Shown here piece after piece: positions 18,044 to 26,449 of a stretch of DNA of 64,000 nt. This stretch comes from Poriferisulfidus sp963668445 (GTDB taxonomy: Bacteria; Pseudomonadota; Gammaproteobacteria; Poriferisulfidales; Poriferisulfidaceae): assembly GCA_963668445.1 (NCBI GenBank), contig OY764335.1, forward strand, positions 682,001-746,000, in the 5' to 3' direction. The notes under the pieces were generated by a model that was not told the DNA's origin, did no database searches, and was given only the letters and a program-made list of their open reading frames with translations. Positions within the stretch are counted from its first letter, which is position 1, and each line of letters starts with the position of its first letter. The position numbers were made by a program, and so were the translations under genes.

Positions 18044-18049
18044 ATTATA
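18044..18049 (-). promoter_or_regulatory. -10 element upstream of bioB
   Basis: On the minus strand a perfect TATAAT lies 30 bases before the bioB ATG in the 103-base gap after ubiA. No good -35 box is seen at the right spacing, so an activator or an extended contact may be needed. I see no BirA-type operator palindrome. Confidence 0.45.
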
Positions 18050-18117
18050 GGTTGATGGCGGCCAAGCGGAGCGGCAGGATGCTCGCGGGCGGGTACGCAG
18101 GCTAGAATGCACGCGCT

Positions 18118-18999
18118 TCAGAGGGTGTCCAAGACAATGCCGGCCCAGATAGCGCCGCCGACCCAAGCGTTGTTCTTGAAGGCTTGGGAGCAGCGTTCGG
18201 GATTGCGGCCGCGGGCCGCATGCAGTTGCCGGACGGCCAATGCGGCGGCGGCGGTTAGTCCGGTGTAATAGGCCGCACCCAATCCCAAGCGCATCCCGAC
18301 CAGTGCCATGCCGCCTAGGAACGCGCCTTGCAGGAGGGCGACCGCCAGCAGATCTGCCCGGCCGAGCAGAATGGCGGTCGAGCGGTTGCCGACCCGCAAG
18401 TCCTCTTCGCGGTCCGCCATCGCGTACAGCGTGTCGTAGGCCACGACCCATGCGACAGTGGCGGAGAATACGAGCCATCCCCAGGCTTGCGGCCAAGCGT
18501 TCGTCAGGGCGCTGATCGCCATCGGCACCGACCAGGCGAAGGCGAGGCCGAGGTGCACCTGTGGCGCGTGGTGGAAACGCTTGGCGAACGGGTACGTGAC
18601 GGCAAGCAATGCGGCCGGAAACGCCAGCATCAGCGTCAGCTTCGGCAACTGCAGCGCGAGGCCGAGCGCCAAGGCTAGCAGGATGGCGGTCACCCATAAG
18701 GCGTCGCGGGGCGGGAGGTCGCCGCATGCCAGCGGCCGGTTCCGCGTTCGGGCGACATGCCGATCCAGATCACGATCCGCGTAATCGTTGATGGCGCAGC
18801 CGGCAGAGCGCATCAGCACGACGCCCGAGACGAAGATGGCCAGCATGCCCCAGGGCGGCAGGCCGCCGGCCGTCAGCCAAAGGCCCCACAACGCCGGCCA
18901 CAGCAGCAGCCAAATGCCGATCGGGCGATCCAGCCGCACCAGCCGCGCATACGCATGGAGGCGTTCTTGCAAAGTTTCGAGGGTCGTCGGCGGGGACAT
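18118..18999 (-). CDS. ubiA: 4-hydroxybenzoate polyprenyltransferase
   Basis: A 293-residue inner-membrane prenyltransferase that attaches the isoprenoid tail to 4-hydroxybenzoate in ubiquinone synthesis. The two Asp-rich, Mg-prenyl-diphosphate-binding motifs are NDYADRDLDRHV and DREEDLRVGNRS. About eight hydrophobic segments are visible, and the N-terminal RLDRPIGIWLLLWPALWGL is diagnostic. The ubiC gene is not adjacent. It is the most upstream gene of the leftward block beside the tRNA cluster. Confidence 0.95.
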   Translation of the reverse strand: MSPPTTLETLQERLHAYARLVRLDRPIGIWLLLWPALWGLWLTAGGLPPWGMLAIFVSGVVLMRSAGCAINDYADRDLDRHVARTRNRPLACGDLPPRDALWVTAILLALALGLALQLPKLTLMLAFPAALLAVTYPFAKRFHHAPQVHLGLAFAWSVPMAISALTNAWPQAWGWLVFSATVAWVVAYDTLYAMADREEDLRVGNRSTAILLGRADLLAVALLQGAFLGGMALVGMRLGLGAAYYTGLTAAAALAVRQLHAARGRNPERCSQAFKNNAWVGGAIWAGIVLDTL

Positions 19000-19128
19000 G
19001 GCATGCGCGTGGCGAAGCCGGGACTGGAGCCTTGGAGCCGCCTCGGTGCTGTTCGGAGTGTATCAGACCGGGGCATCCATTCAGGCGGATGCGCCTGCGG
19101 AGCGCCAGTCCCGATGGCTCCATGGTAT

Positions 19129-19134
19129 ATACTG
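19129..19134 (+). promoter_or_regulatory. -10 element upstream of the tRNA cluster
   Basis: TATACT lies 58 bases before tRNA-Pro on the plus strand, in the gap after the divergent ubiA. The -35 region is not obvious. Confidence 0.4.
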
Positions 19135-19192
19135 GGTTCCACGCAAGCGAGGCATGGCCGTTTCGCGTTTTCGTTCGCGCCGGGATTTCGAG

Positions 19193-19269
<77 letters not shown>

Positions 19270-19310
19270 GTTTCACGCCCGCCCGGCTGCGGGCCGCACA
19301 GGCGGCCTAC

Positions 19311-19316
19311 TATAAT
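19311..19316 (+). promoter_or_regulatory. -10 element before tRNA-Arg
   Basis: A perfect TATAAT lies 39 bases before tRNA-Arg in the spacer after tRNA-Pro, so the last three tRNAs may also start from an internal promoter. Confidence 0.4.
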
Positions 19317-19355
19317 GGCAGGAGGCGAGGCTGCGGTCGCCGTTCGCATGGTCAA

Positions 19356-19432
19356 GCGCCTGTAGCTCAGTTGGATAGAGCATCGGTCTTCTAAACCGAA
19401 GGTCGCAGGTTCGAATCCTGCCGGGCGCGCCA
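19356..19432 (+). tRNA. tRNA-Arg (anticodon TCT)
   Basis: A 77-base cloverleaf with acceptor GCGCCTG/CGGGCGC, one G-T pair and encoded CCA. The anticodon loop CTTCTAA gives TCT, which reads AGA/AGG. The D arm (AGCTCAGTTGGATAGAGC) and T arm (GGTTCGAATCC) are canonical. Confidence 0.97.
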
Positions 19433-19439
19433 GTTTCGT

Positions 19440-19516
19440 GGTGAGTGTAGCTCAGTCGGTAGAGCACAGGATTGTGGCTCCTGAGGTCGCGGGTTCAAAT
19501 CCCGTCACTCACCCCA
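19440..19516 (+). tRNA. tRNA-His (anticodon GTG)
   Basis: A cloverleaf with acceptor GTGAGTG/CACTCAC and encoded CCA. The extra G at 19440 is the G-1 residue typical of tRNA-His, opposite the discriminator C. The anticodon loop contains TTGTGGC, giving GTG. Confidence 0.97.
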
Positions 19517-19601
19517 CGAAGCGCCGCCGCCATCTGCTACACTAAATAAGGCGGCCATGCGCATCTGCGCGTCTGGTTTGAGTATGCGCCGGCCGCGATG
19601 T

Positions 19602-19676
19602 GGGCCATTAGCTCAATGGTAGAGCAACTGACTCTTAATCAGCAGGTTCGGGGTTCGAGTCCCTGATGGCCCACCA
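19602..19676 (+). tRNA. tRNA-Lys (anticodon CTT)
   Basis: A 75-base cloverleaf with acceptor GGGCCAT/ATGGCCC and ACCA. The anticodon loop CTCTTAA gives CTT, which reads AAG. It is the last gene of the cluster; its 3' end borders the accessory island, so it is a natural candidate integration site. I found no repeat of its 3' end further along the window. Confidence 0.96.
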
Positions 19677-19751
19677 GCCGGCTTTCGTCAAGTTGCAGAT
19701 TCAATCATGCGGATGGGGGCGGTTTGGATATTAGGGATTTGAGGAAATGAT

Positions 19752-20113
19752 TTAAAGAATCGAGGTACGGAGCTGTTGCGTATGAGGCAGGACTTACGCT
19801 AGAGCAAGCGTTGCGCGAAGCACGAGATGCAAATGGCCAAAGGGTGCGCATCTTTTGTGAAGAAGATTCAACTCCAGAAAAAATCAGGAAGATCATTCGT
19901 GATACTCAAGCCTATACTGGGATGAATGGCAAATCTACTCAGGATAATGAGCATATTGTTCGCCCGAAGGATGTGATATTGTTTCAATGTCATGATAATC
20001 TTGCCGTGGTTGTACTGGTTGTCCATGGTTTTAAAAATAAAATGAAAAGAATGTTGCTGATCTTGAAGGAGTTGCGGACGTTATGGTCAGAGGATTTTAG
20101 CAAATGCCAATAG
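19752..20113 (+). pseudogene. unidentified gene fragment without a credible start
   Basis: An open stretch of 119 codons follows a stop at about 19748 and ends at 20113. It has no ATG near its beginning; the first possible start is TTG 19811, with no ribosome-binding site. The opening (RYGAVAYEAGLTLEQALREA) looks like the middle of a helical domain, and the tail is Lys/Leu-rich. Base composition is clearly AT-richer than the surrounding genes. I do not recognise the family. It looks like the 3' remnant of a transferred gene left beside tRNA-Lys. Confidence 0.4.
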
Positions 20114-20132
20114 GTCGATGATGGCAGTTCTA

Positions 20133-20435
20133 TCAAACGCTTACTTTGTTCCTTAAGGCTTCGCGTCTGTGTTTGATTTTGGCCCGCAGGTATTCCATCG
20201 GTCTGTCGCCTTTCGTGTGGTTACAGCGCCCGCAGAGCAGCTGGTAATTCTGATAGTAGTCGCCGCCATTTTTTGAGCGAGGTATGATGTGGTCGATTTC
20301 CAGATGCCAGATGTCCAGTTTCACGCCGCAGGCGTTGCCTTTTTCTTGCTGTTCATGGAACAGCCGCGCTTTCGCGTCTTGGTCTGGTATGCACTGCTCA
20401 AGGTCGGTACGCACGGGCGGCTTGTCCAGATGCAT
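20133..20435 (-). CDS. HNH endonuclease (possibly the C-terminal domain of the adjoining methyltransferase)
   Basis: A 100-residue protein with a complete HNH motif: LEIDHIIPRSKNGGDYYQN, then LLCGRCNHTKGDRP, which supplies the zinc-finger-like CxxC and the final H/N. The ATG overlaps the TAA of the methyltransferase remnant (TAATG), so it may be a coupled small gene. Alternatively the overlap marks one more frameshift in a single methyltransferase-HNH polypeptide; linkers of the PPVRTDLEQ type followed by HNH are known at the C-terminus of such methyltransferases. The HNH core itself looks intact. Its role would be DNA cleavage linked to modification, now probably unpartnered. Confidence 0.72.
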   Translation of the reverse strand: MHLDKPPVRTDLEQCIPDQDAKARLFHEQQEKGNACGVKLDIWHLEIDHIIPRSKNGGDYYQNYQLLCGRCNHTKGDRPMEYLRAKIKHRREALRNKVSV

Positions 20436-21433
20436 TAAATCGGCAATAGGCCGCCTTCATCAGAAAGGCGGTCCATCACCAATTCCGCCGCTTTTTTGGA
20501 TATGTCTATCCCAATCCACGCACGGTGCAATTGTTGAGCTGCTACGCAGGTTGTTGCGCACCCTCAGAACGGGTCAAGGACTGCATCGCCCGGACTGCTG
20601 GACACCTCATGATGAGTGAAGCAATGCTAGAGGCTTTTGTGTGGGATAGCCAATACGCTCTGCATCTGAATTATTCAACTTGTCGATTTGCCACACATCA
20701 TCAATCGGAACACCGTACTCCATCGCCTCATTTAAATATCGTTTTATTCGTGACCCTCCTCCCGCATCCGAAAGGACATATTCTCGCCCATCGTCATTCT
20801 GTTCTAACTTTTTGTTTTCTGACTTTTGCATATTCATTTTTGTCTTTCCACGGGCGCGTCGGATAGCGAAACTCAATCACCTTTGATTTGGAATAAAACA
20901 AGACCGCATCATGTCGCCGTTCAATGTGCGCTTTGAGCCGTTTGTCCCAGCCAGAATAATGCCATATGATCTCATTTCGGAAATTGTTCTTCCCAAAAAT
21001 CCTGTCCATAACGATTTTTAGGTAATGACTGGCGGTTGGGGTCTCAGTGCAGGTAGATACTGCCGGCCGGCTTCAATACTCGGTGCATTTCGATAATGCG
21101 TTGCGTCATGTATGTTAGATACGCCATCATAGGTTTTCCGTGGATTATTTCCGCCGACTGGATGAACTGCACTAAGTATGGGTAATCATCTACCAATTGA
21201 TCCAAGTACGATTCGTCCACATCTTGCCAGGTCCACATGTCTTTGAAAGATGCGCCAGCCGCTTTGCTCCCGACTGGTGCTTTGTATAGTCTTTTGGAAT
21301 TAAATGGCGGGTCGAGATAAATCAAGTCCGCCGTCTCGCTGTTCACCCCGTGAAAGATGTACAGGTTGCGCAGGTTCAACAACATATTGTACAATTGCCG
21401 CGTTCCAGCGTATTCCGAGCGAGGGTCGCCCAT
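20435..21433 (-). pseudogene. remnant of a site-specific DNA methyltransferase (N6-adenine/N4-cytosine type)
   Basis: Read leftward from ATG 21433, with GAGGAG about 10 bases upstream. The catalytic motif IV is intact (DLIYLDPPFNS), then AYLTYMTQRIIEMHRVLKPAGS. The frame is then broken at least four times. A TGA at 21044-21046 replaces a Cys codon and is followed at once by an extra A. There is a frameshift near 20800-20830, another near 20600, and a TGA at 20564-20566 inside the SAM motif (DPF-stop-GCATT). In between, MDRIFGKNNFRNEIIWHYSG, GYPTQKPLALL and WIGIDISKKA can be read in different frames. Motif order (IV before I) fits the beta class of restriction-modification enzymes. Confidence 0.88.
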
Positions 21434-21490
21434 TGGCAAGATTCTCCTCGGACAGTGCGGATCCAACTCCTAGCCATAGCATCGACCACA

Positions 21491-24256
21491 GTGGATGGAT
21501 TGCCCCCCCCCCCCCCCCCCCCCCCTCAAGCTACTTCTAGACCATGGCCAGCATTCCCGGTTGGGAGTGTCACAAGGATACGGTCGCGCAGCAAATCCGC
21601 GTCCTGGGTTTCGTCTCGAAAGCCGAGCGTCGTCGCATTGGTGCTTCTGTTCGAGGGAGCCGGATTCGATGGCGCGGCATGGGCGCAGACTCCAGACGTA
21701 TGCAGCAACACCCCGGGCTCCAACCAGAGAGTAGCGTGTAGCGAACGTCCCGATTCCAGCGCGGATATCAGCATCGACCTGCGGGCGGTTTCCATCAGAA
21801 CGTATCTGGATTCCGAATACGGCATCTCGGGTGTGCACGAAGGCAGTGGCGATATTCGGATCAATTCCCGGGACGGCTCGGTCACGACGTCAGGCGAGCG
21901 GGCTCGCGGCATTCACGTCTGGCATAACGGCACCACCGGCAATACCCGGATTACCGTGCAAGGCGGTTCAATCACGACAGCCAAGCAATCCTCCCACGGC
22001 GTCTATAGCCTGCATTCCGGCGCGGGCAACCTAGACATCCAAGTCGAAGGCGGCTCGGTCACGACGTCAGGCGAGCGGGCTCACGGCATTCTCGGCTGGC
22101 ATAACGGCACCACCGGCAATACCCGGATTACCGTGCAAGGCGGTTCAATCACGACAGCCAAGCAATCCTCCCACGGCGTCTATAGCCTGCATTCCGGCGC
22201 GGGCAACCTAGACATCCAAGTCGAAGGCGGCTCGGTCACGACGTCAGGCGAGCGGGCTCACGGCATTCTCGGCTGGCATAACGGCACCACCGGCAATACC
22301 TGGATTACCATGAAAGGCGGTTCGATCACGACAGTCAAGCAAAGCTCCTACGGCGTCTATGGGTGGCACGTGGCCACGGGAGATCTGGATGTCCACGTCG
22401 AAGGCGGCTCCATCACCACCGAAGGCGCGGAAGCTTACGGCATTCTCGGCGGGCATAACGGCACCACCGGCAATACCCGGATTACCGTGCAAGGCGGTTC
22501 GATCACGACAGCCAAGCAAAGCTCCTACGGCGTCCATGGGTGGCACGGGGCCACAGGAGATCTGGATGTCCACGTCGAAGGCGGCTCCATCACCACCGAA
22601 GGCGCGGAAGCTCACGGCATTCTCGGCCGGCATAACGGCACCACCGGCAATACCTGGATTACCGTGAAAGGCGGCTCCATCACCACCGAAGGCGCGGAAG
22701 CTCACGGCATTCTCGGCCGGCATAACGACACCACCGGCAATATCTGGATTACCGTGAAAGGCGGCTCCATCACCACCGAAGGTGCTGATGCCCATGGCAT
22801 CTACGGTCTCCACAAGACCGGCGAGGGCCGAATATCAATCGGCGTCGGCCAGGGCGTGTCGGTCCACGCCTCCGGAACGGATGCGAGCGGAATCAGGATA
22901 GGCCGCTTCTCCACACCGACGGGAGCCCTGCTCAGCGTGGCGAAGATGGGAGCGGACGGCTACCGCCGGCAGACGGCCACGGTGAATGGGACAGTGACAG
23001 GCGGCTCGGGCGCCGCCGCGGGCGTGCTGCTCGCCGGCGGCGGCAGGGTCGTCGTCGGCCCGCATGGCAGCGTGGGGGCGGCGTCAGGCGTGGCGGTGCA
23101 CGCGGCCCGGAGACTCTCGACGGAAGACCCGCCGAGACTCCACGTCGACTTCAGGATCGAAGGCCGGCACATGTCGGAAGCCTTGGACGGCTGGATCGTC
23201 AACGACGGCGGCCCGACGACGATCGTGATGAACGAGGTCGTCCTGCATGACGGCGCACGGGGCGCCACCGGGCTTTGGGCGCCGAACGGGGCCTTGTTCT
23301 GGACGATCCGGGAACAGGGTGTGACGATCGCGGGTCGGCCCGCGTCGGGACTGGACCGCGACTTCAGCGCGGCGGACTTCATCTCGGTCTACGCGCCGAG
23401 CGCAGTGCTGTACGAGAGCCTGCCGGGGCTGCTGCTGCGGCTGGACGAGGGCCCGCCGAGGCGCCGCCCGGAGACGCCCGCGTGGACGCAGGTCGAGCAC
23501 GCCGTGGGACACGGCGGGCCGGCGCGTTCGCGGACCGAAGCGCGGTACGACTACGACCGCACCGAGATGCTCGCGGGGATGAGCCGTGCGTGGGGCGGCG
23601 GCGTGAGCGGCTCGCTGTGGCTGCGCGGGGTGCGGGTCGCCGCCGAGACGGAGGTCTTCTCGGGGCGGGGCGAGTTGGACGTGCGGGGCATGGGGGCCGG
23701 ACTGGAGGCGCGCTGGCGCGGGGAAGACGGCCCGGAACTGTCCGGGCAGCTGTCGCTGACCGACTACGACGTGGATGCGTCCTCGCGGCAGTACGGGCGA
23801 CTGCTCCGGGAGGCTGGGGCGCAGACCCTGTCGGCAAGGCTGATGGCCGGTTGGCGCATGGAACTGGGCCCGGGCGCGAGGCTGCTGCCGCGGGCCTGGC
23901 TGCAGCACGCGAAGGCGGAGGTGGACGACTTCACGGACACGGTCGGGGCGCGGGCGTCGCACACGGACGAGTCGCGGACGAGCGGCGGGCTCGGACTGGT
24001 GGCGGAATGGACGGGCGAAGGGCATACGCTGTACGGGTCGGTGGATCTGGAGCGCCTGCTGGGGGGCGAGGCGACCGTGGTGGAATTGTCGGGGCAGCGC
24101 TTCGGCGCGTCGGCGGAGCGCACGCGGGCGTGGGTCGGCTTCGGTGGGGAGAGTGGCGGGGAGCGGCTCACGCTGCGCGGCGGGATTCGGCTGGGCGACC
24201 CCGGCGGCCGGAACGAGGAGTTCGCGGCTTCGTTCTCCCTCGCCGGGCGCTTCTGA
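21491..24256 (+). CDS. autotransporter (type Va-like) with repeat-rich beta-helix passenger, possibly phase-variable
   Basis: The frame encodes about 921 residues if it begins at GTG 21491; it is open back to 21350. A homopolymer of 23 C lies at residues 5-12. A signal-peptide-like stretch ends AAWA before Q66. The passenger (about 85-640) contains Gly/Ser/Thr-rich repeats typical of a right-handed beta-helix. The last roughly 255 residues form an outer-membrane beta-barrel with alternating residues, ending in LAGRF, the usual aromatic C-terminus. No ATG lies in frame upstream of the C run: ATG 21495 is one base out of frame and would be joined to the passenger by 24 C. The present state may therefore be OFF or poorly translated. 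It would be surface-exposed and could act in adhesion; the function is not shown by the sequence. Confidence 0.82.
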   Translation: MDGLPPPPPPPPQATSRPWPAFPVGSVTRIRSRSKSASWVSSRKPSVVALVLLFEGAGFDGAAWAQTPDVCSNTPGSNQRVACSERPDSSADISIDLRAVSIRTYLDSEYGISGVHEGSGDIRINSRDGSVTTSGERARGIHVWHNGTTGNTRITVQGGSITTAKQSSHGVYSLHSGAGNLDIQVEGGSVTTSGERAHGILGWHNGTTGNTRITVQGGSITTAKQSSHGVYSLHSGAGNLDIQVEGGSVTTSGERAHGILGWHNGTTGNTWITMKGGSITTVKQSSYGVYGWHVATGDLDVHVEGGSITTEGAEAYGILGGHNGTTGNTRITVQGGSITTAKQSSYGVHGWHGATGDLDVHVEGGSITTEGAEAHGILGRHNGTTGNTWITVKGGSITTEGAEAHGILGRHNDTTGNIWITVKGGSITTEGADAHGIYGLHKTGEGRISIGVGQGVSVHASGTDASGIRIGRFSTPTGALLSVAKMGADGYRRQTATVNGTVTGGSGAAAGVLLAGGGRVVVGPHGSVGAASGVAVHAARRLSTEDPPRLHVDFRIEGRHMSEALDGWIVNDGGPTTIVMNEVVLHDGARGATGLWAPNGALFWTIREQGVTIAGRPASGLDRDFSAADFISVYAPSAVLYESLPGLLLRLDEGPPRRRPETPAWTQVEHAVGHGGPARSRTEARYDYDRTEMLAGMSRAWGGGVSGSLWLRGVRVAAETEVFSGRGELDVRGMGAGLEARWRGEDGPELSGQLSLTDYDVDASSRQYGRLLREAGAQTLSARLMAGWRMELGPGARLLPRAWLQHAKAEVDDFTDTVGARASHTDESRTSGGLGLVAEWTGEGHTLYGSVDLERLLGGEATVVELSGQRFGASAERTRAWVGFGGESGGERLTLRGGIRLGDPGGRNEEFAASFSLAGRF
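21503..21525 (+). repeat. homopolymeric C tract (23 C) at the 5' end of the autotransporter gene
   Basis: Twenty-three consecutive C between TG and TCAAGC. Runs this long slip during replication. The tract sits between the only plausible start codons and the signal peptide, so each one-base change shifts the reading frame. The exact length may also be miscalled in an assembly. Confidence 0.9.
21872..22850 (+). repeat. 177-bp tandem repeats (59 residues) in the autotransporter passenger, ending in 90-bp half units
   Basis: Units begin at 21872, 22049, 22226, 22403 and 22580, exactly 177 bases apart, followed by shorter 90-base units at 22670 and 22760. Each 59-residue unit is two related beta-helix coils; one contains GSITT and the other HNGTTGNT. 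The first copies are almost identical at DNA level over more than 300 bases, so recombination could change passenger length without breaking the frame. Confidence 0.92.
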
Positions 24257-24327
24257 CCGCCGATGCCGGCGCGACCCGCTCCCCGCTTCCCGCTCCCGCT
24301 GATTGCCGATAGCGTTGCAGTTGCAAA

Positions 24328-24700
24328 TTGAAGAGCAGCTTCGCGCAAGCTAATTGCTCTATCTTGTTCGGGATGCCCAAAGCGCCCGTTTCCTAGCCCT
24401 GCGCATTGCATCGCCATAGTTGGCGCGGGTTCATCCCATTTCATTCGGCCGTAAACGGATTTCCTAATAAGTGCGGCCAGACTCTCTAATGTGACACTCA
24501 AGCAATAACGACTCATCCCAACTATCTGGGTTTTCCCCGTCATGTGGGGCCGCCTTGGTCCGTAGCAGATTCAGCGAGCTAAGCTTTCTGGCTTTATGCA
24601 ATGGGTCAGTTTTGCTGGTTTCTCCGTTTTCGATGGGCTCAAGTTCTTCAATAGTATCACGCACTGTTGCTTTTTTCTGGGTATGACCCAAATTGTTCAA
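24328..24700 (-). pseudogene. C-terminal remnant of a cytosine-C5 DNA methyltransferase
   Basis: Read leftward, the frame starting at 24700 shows VRDTIEELEPIENGETS, DPLHKARKLS and ECHIRESGRTY, then stops near 24464. In the next frame it continues as SVYGRMKWDEPAPTM, GLGNGRFGHPEQDRAISLRE. These are the TRD-to-motif IX/X blocks of Dcm-like enzymes. A frameshift near 24467 separates the two parts. The sequence breaks off just after motif IX (REAAL) near 24328, next to the autotransporter stop. The catalytic PCQ half is absent. Confidence 0.85.
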
Positions 24701-24981
24701 TTGTGCAGTCTCCTGTGTACAGGATGTTATCGCTCATACTCGTGCTCTGTTATTCATTGCCGTTGCGGCCCAGCGCTTGAAAGCGCGGTGCCTGAAAGGG
24801 TTGCCTAGCTATATAGTACTGTCCGCTGGCTCTTTTGGAGATGGGATTCTACGGCATGATGCGGCATCAAATGATGGGCTATATCCAGTATGGGCAAGTG
24901 AACTATACCGCAATATGCGGCATCATGAGGCCGTCCGACATCTGCCGCGCGCCTGCGTGCCGTTTCGCGCAGGGAGAAAGC

Positions 24982-26282
24982 ATGCAAATATATTTACGAT
25001 GTTCGCCGTGAATAGACATGTCCCCCTTTGGATGTGCGTGGCTTGCGCCTTGGCCCTGCCGGACGCGCTGCCGCAAGATGCGATCGCCGCGGCGACCAAT
25101 CCTGCCGGCATGGTACGCCTCGGGGAAAGGTTCGATGGCGGGTTCGCCATATTCAGCCCGCGGCGAGCGTACGAAAGCAGCGCAAGTCGGGCGAATGGCA
25201 CGGGAGGTGCCTTTACGGTCGGGCCCGACGACATCGACAGCGATCGCAATTATTTTCCCGTTCCCCACGTCGGCTACAACCATCCGCTCGATGAGTACGC
25301 TTCGCTGGGCATCACGCTGTATGCGAATGGCGGGATGATTACGGTATGGAACGGAGGAACCGCCACCTTCGATCCGGACGGGTCGGGGTCGCGCCCTCCC
25401 GGAGCGTTTCCGGGAACGTATGGATGGAGAAGTCTCCGGCATTGATTTGGCCCAAATCTTCATCGCGCTCACCTATTCGCGGAAAGTCAATGAGAGGTTT
25501 TCGTATGGAATCAGCCCCGTGCTGGCCGTTCAAGCCTTTCGGGGGAAAGGATTGTCCGCCTTTGCGGAGTACGCCGAAGATTTCGTGCGGAGCGAGGGGA
25601 AACGCGGCCCGGCGATCTTACCGACAATGGCCAGGAATTTTCGTTTGGCTACGGAGCAAGGGCCGGAATGCTTTGGAGCGCGGCTCCTTATTTGGACATC
25701 AGCGCGTCCTATCAATCGCGGATTTTCATGACCGAGTTCGATGACTATGCAAGTTTGCAGAAGACGGTGATTTCGATATTCCCCCCTCGATGACGGCAGG
25801 CTTCGTTCTGAAGCCTGCTGGCGGACTGCCGTTCGTATTTGATTTTCAAAAAATCTGGTACAGCAAAATCGATTCGGTCGCCAATCCGATTGCGAATCCG
25901 TTCGATTGCCCTGCGCTCGACGGCACGGACCCGGAGAGCTGCCTCGGCGGCAGCCGCGGAGCAGGCTTCGGCTGGGAGGACATGGAGGTGTACCGGTTCG
26001 GGGTGCAGTATCCGATTTCTCCGAGTCTGGAATTGCGCACGGGAGCGAGTTTTGCCGAGCATCCGATCGGGCGGATTCAATATACTAGCACCGGCTGTCG
26101 TAGAAAACCACTATACGCTGGGGCTGACCCAAAAGCTGTCCGGCAATCGGGAAATCAATTTCGCCTTGATGTATTCCCCGAAGGAAAGGCAGCGAGGCCC
26201 GAATCCATTCGATCCCACCCAAACGATCGAAATAGAAATCTACCAATTCGACTTGGAAGCAGGTTTTTCAAAAGGGTATTAG
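24982..26282 (+). pseudogene. frameshifted OmpP1/FadL-type outer-membrane fatty-acid transporter
   Basis: The product can be read through at least four frame changes. A signal region (VPLWMCVACALAL) and AATNPAGMVRLGERFDGGF come first, then SLGITLYANGGM, and then (shift near 25425) SGIDLAQIFIALTYSRKVNE. Next (shift near 25590-25620) come FGYGARAGMLW and SASYQSRIFMTEFDDYA, then (shift near 25755) GFDI-like FDIPPSMTAGFVLK and GWEDMEVYRFGVQYPIS. A last shift near 26070 leads to FNILAPAVVENHYTLGLTQ and the end YQFDLEAGFSKGY. These are the family blocks of OmpP1/FadL/TodX proteins in the right order. About 40 residues normally found between signal peptide and NPAGM seem to be deleted. AGGGAGA precedes ATG 24982, but that frame stops after nine codons. 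Confidence 0.88.
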
Positions 26283-26449
26283 CTTGGAATGGGGAACTGA
26301 TTCGGGCGAAGGCGGCCGTCCGGGAATGGCCCATGTCCAGCATGGAAAGGGGGCTGCACTACAATGGGCAAGCATCATGAACATCGCTACGCATGCCATG
26401 CGCCTACGCGTTGCTTTGCGCATGGCCTAGGTACGGCATCATAGCCTCC

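Noticed and set aside
18015..18117. BirA operator or riboswitch upstream of bioB
   Set aside because: No long palindrome with the biotin-operator pattern or structured leader can be recognised; only a -10 element is clear.
21300..21482. Short frames antisense to the methyltransferase start as separate small genes
   Set aside because: They follow no family, lack ribosome-binding sites and overlap the recognisable methyltransferase N-terminus.
21872..22850. 177-bp repeats considered as a satellite or array element
   Set aside because: They are in frame and encode beta-helix coils of the autotransporter passenger.
23764..24543. 259-codon frame antisense to the autotransporter barrel as one gene
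   Set aside because: Only its upstream part (about 24328-24480) carries methyltransferase motifs; the rest is an antisense shadow of the barrel.
19677..26449. Integrase gene or direct repeat of the tRNA-Lys 3' end marking a mobile island
   Set aside because: No integrase frame was found, and the sequence around GATGGCCCACCA does not recur in the island.
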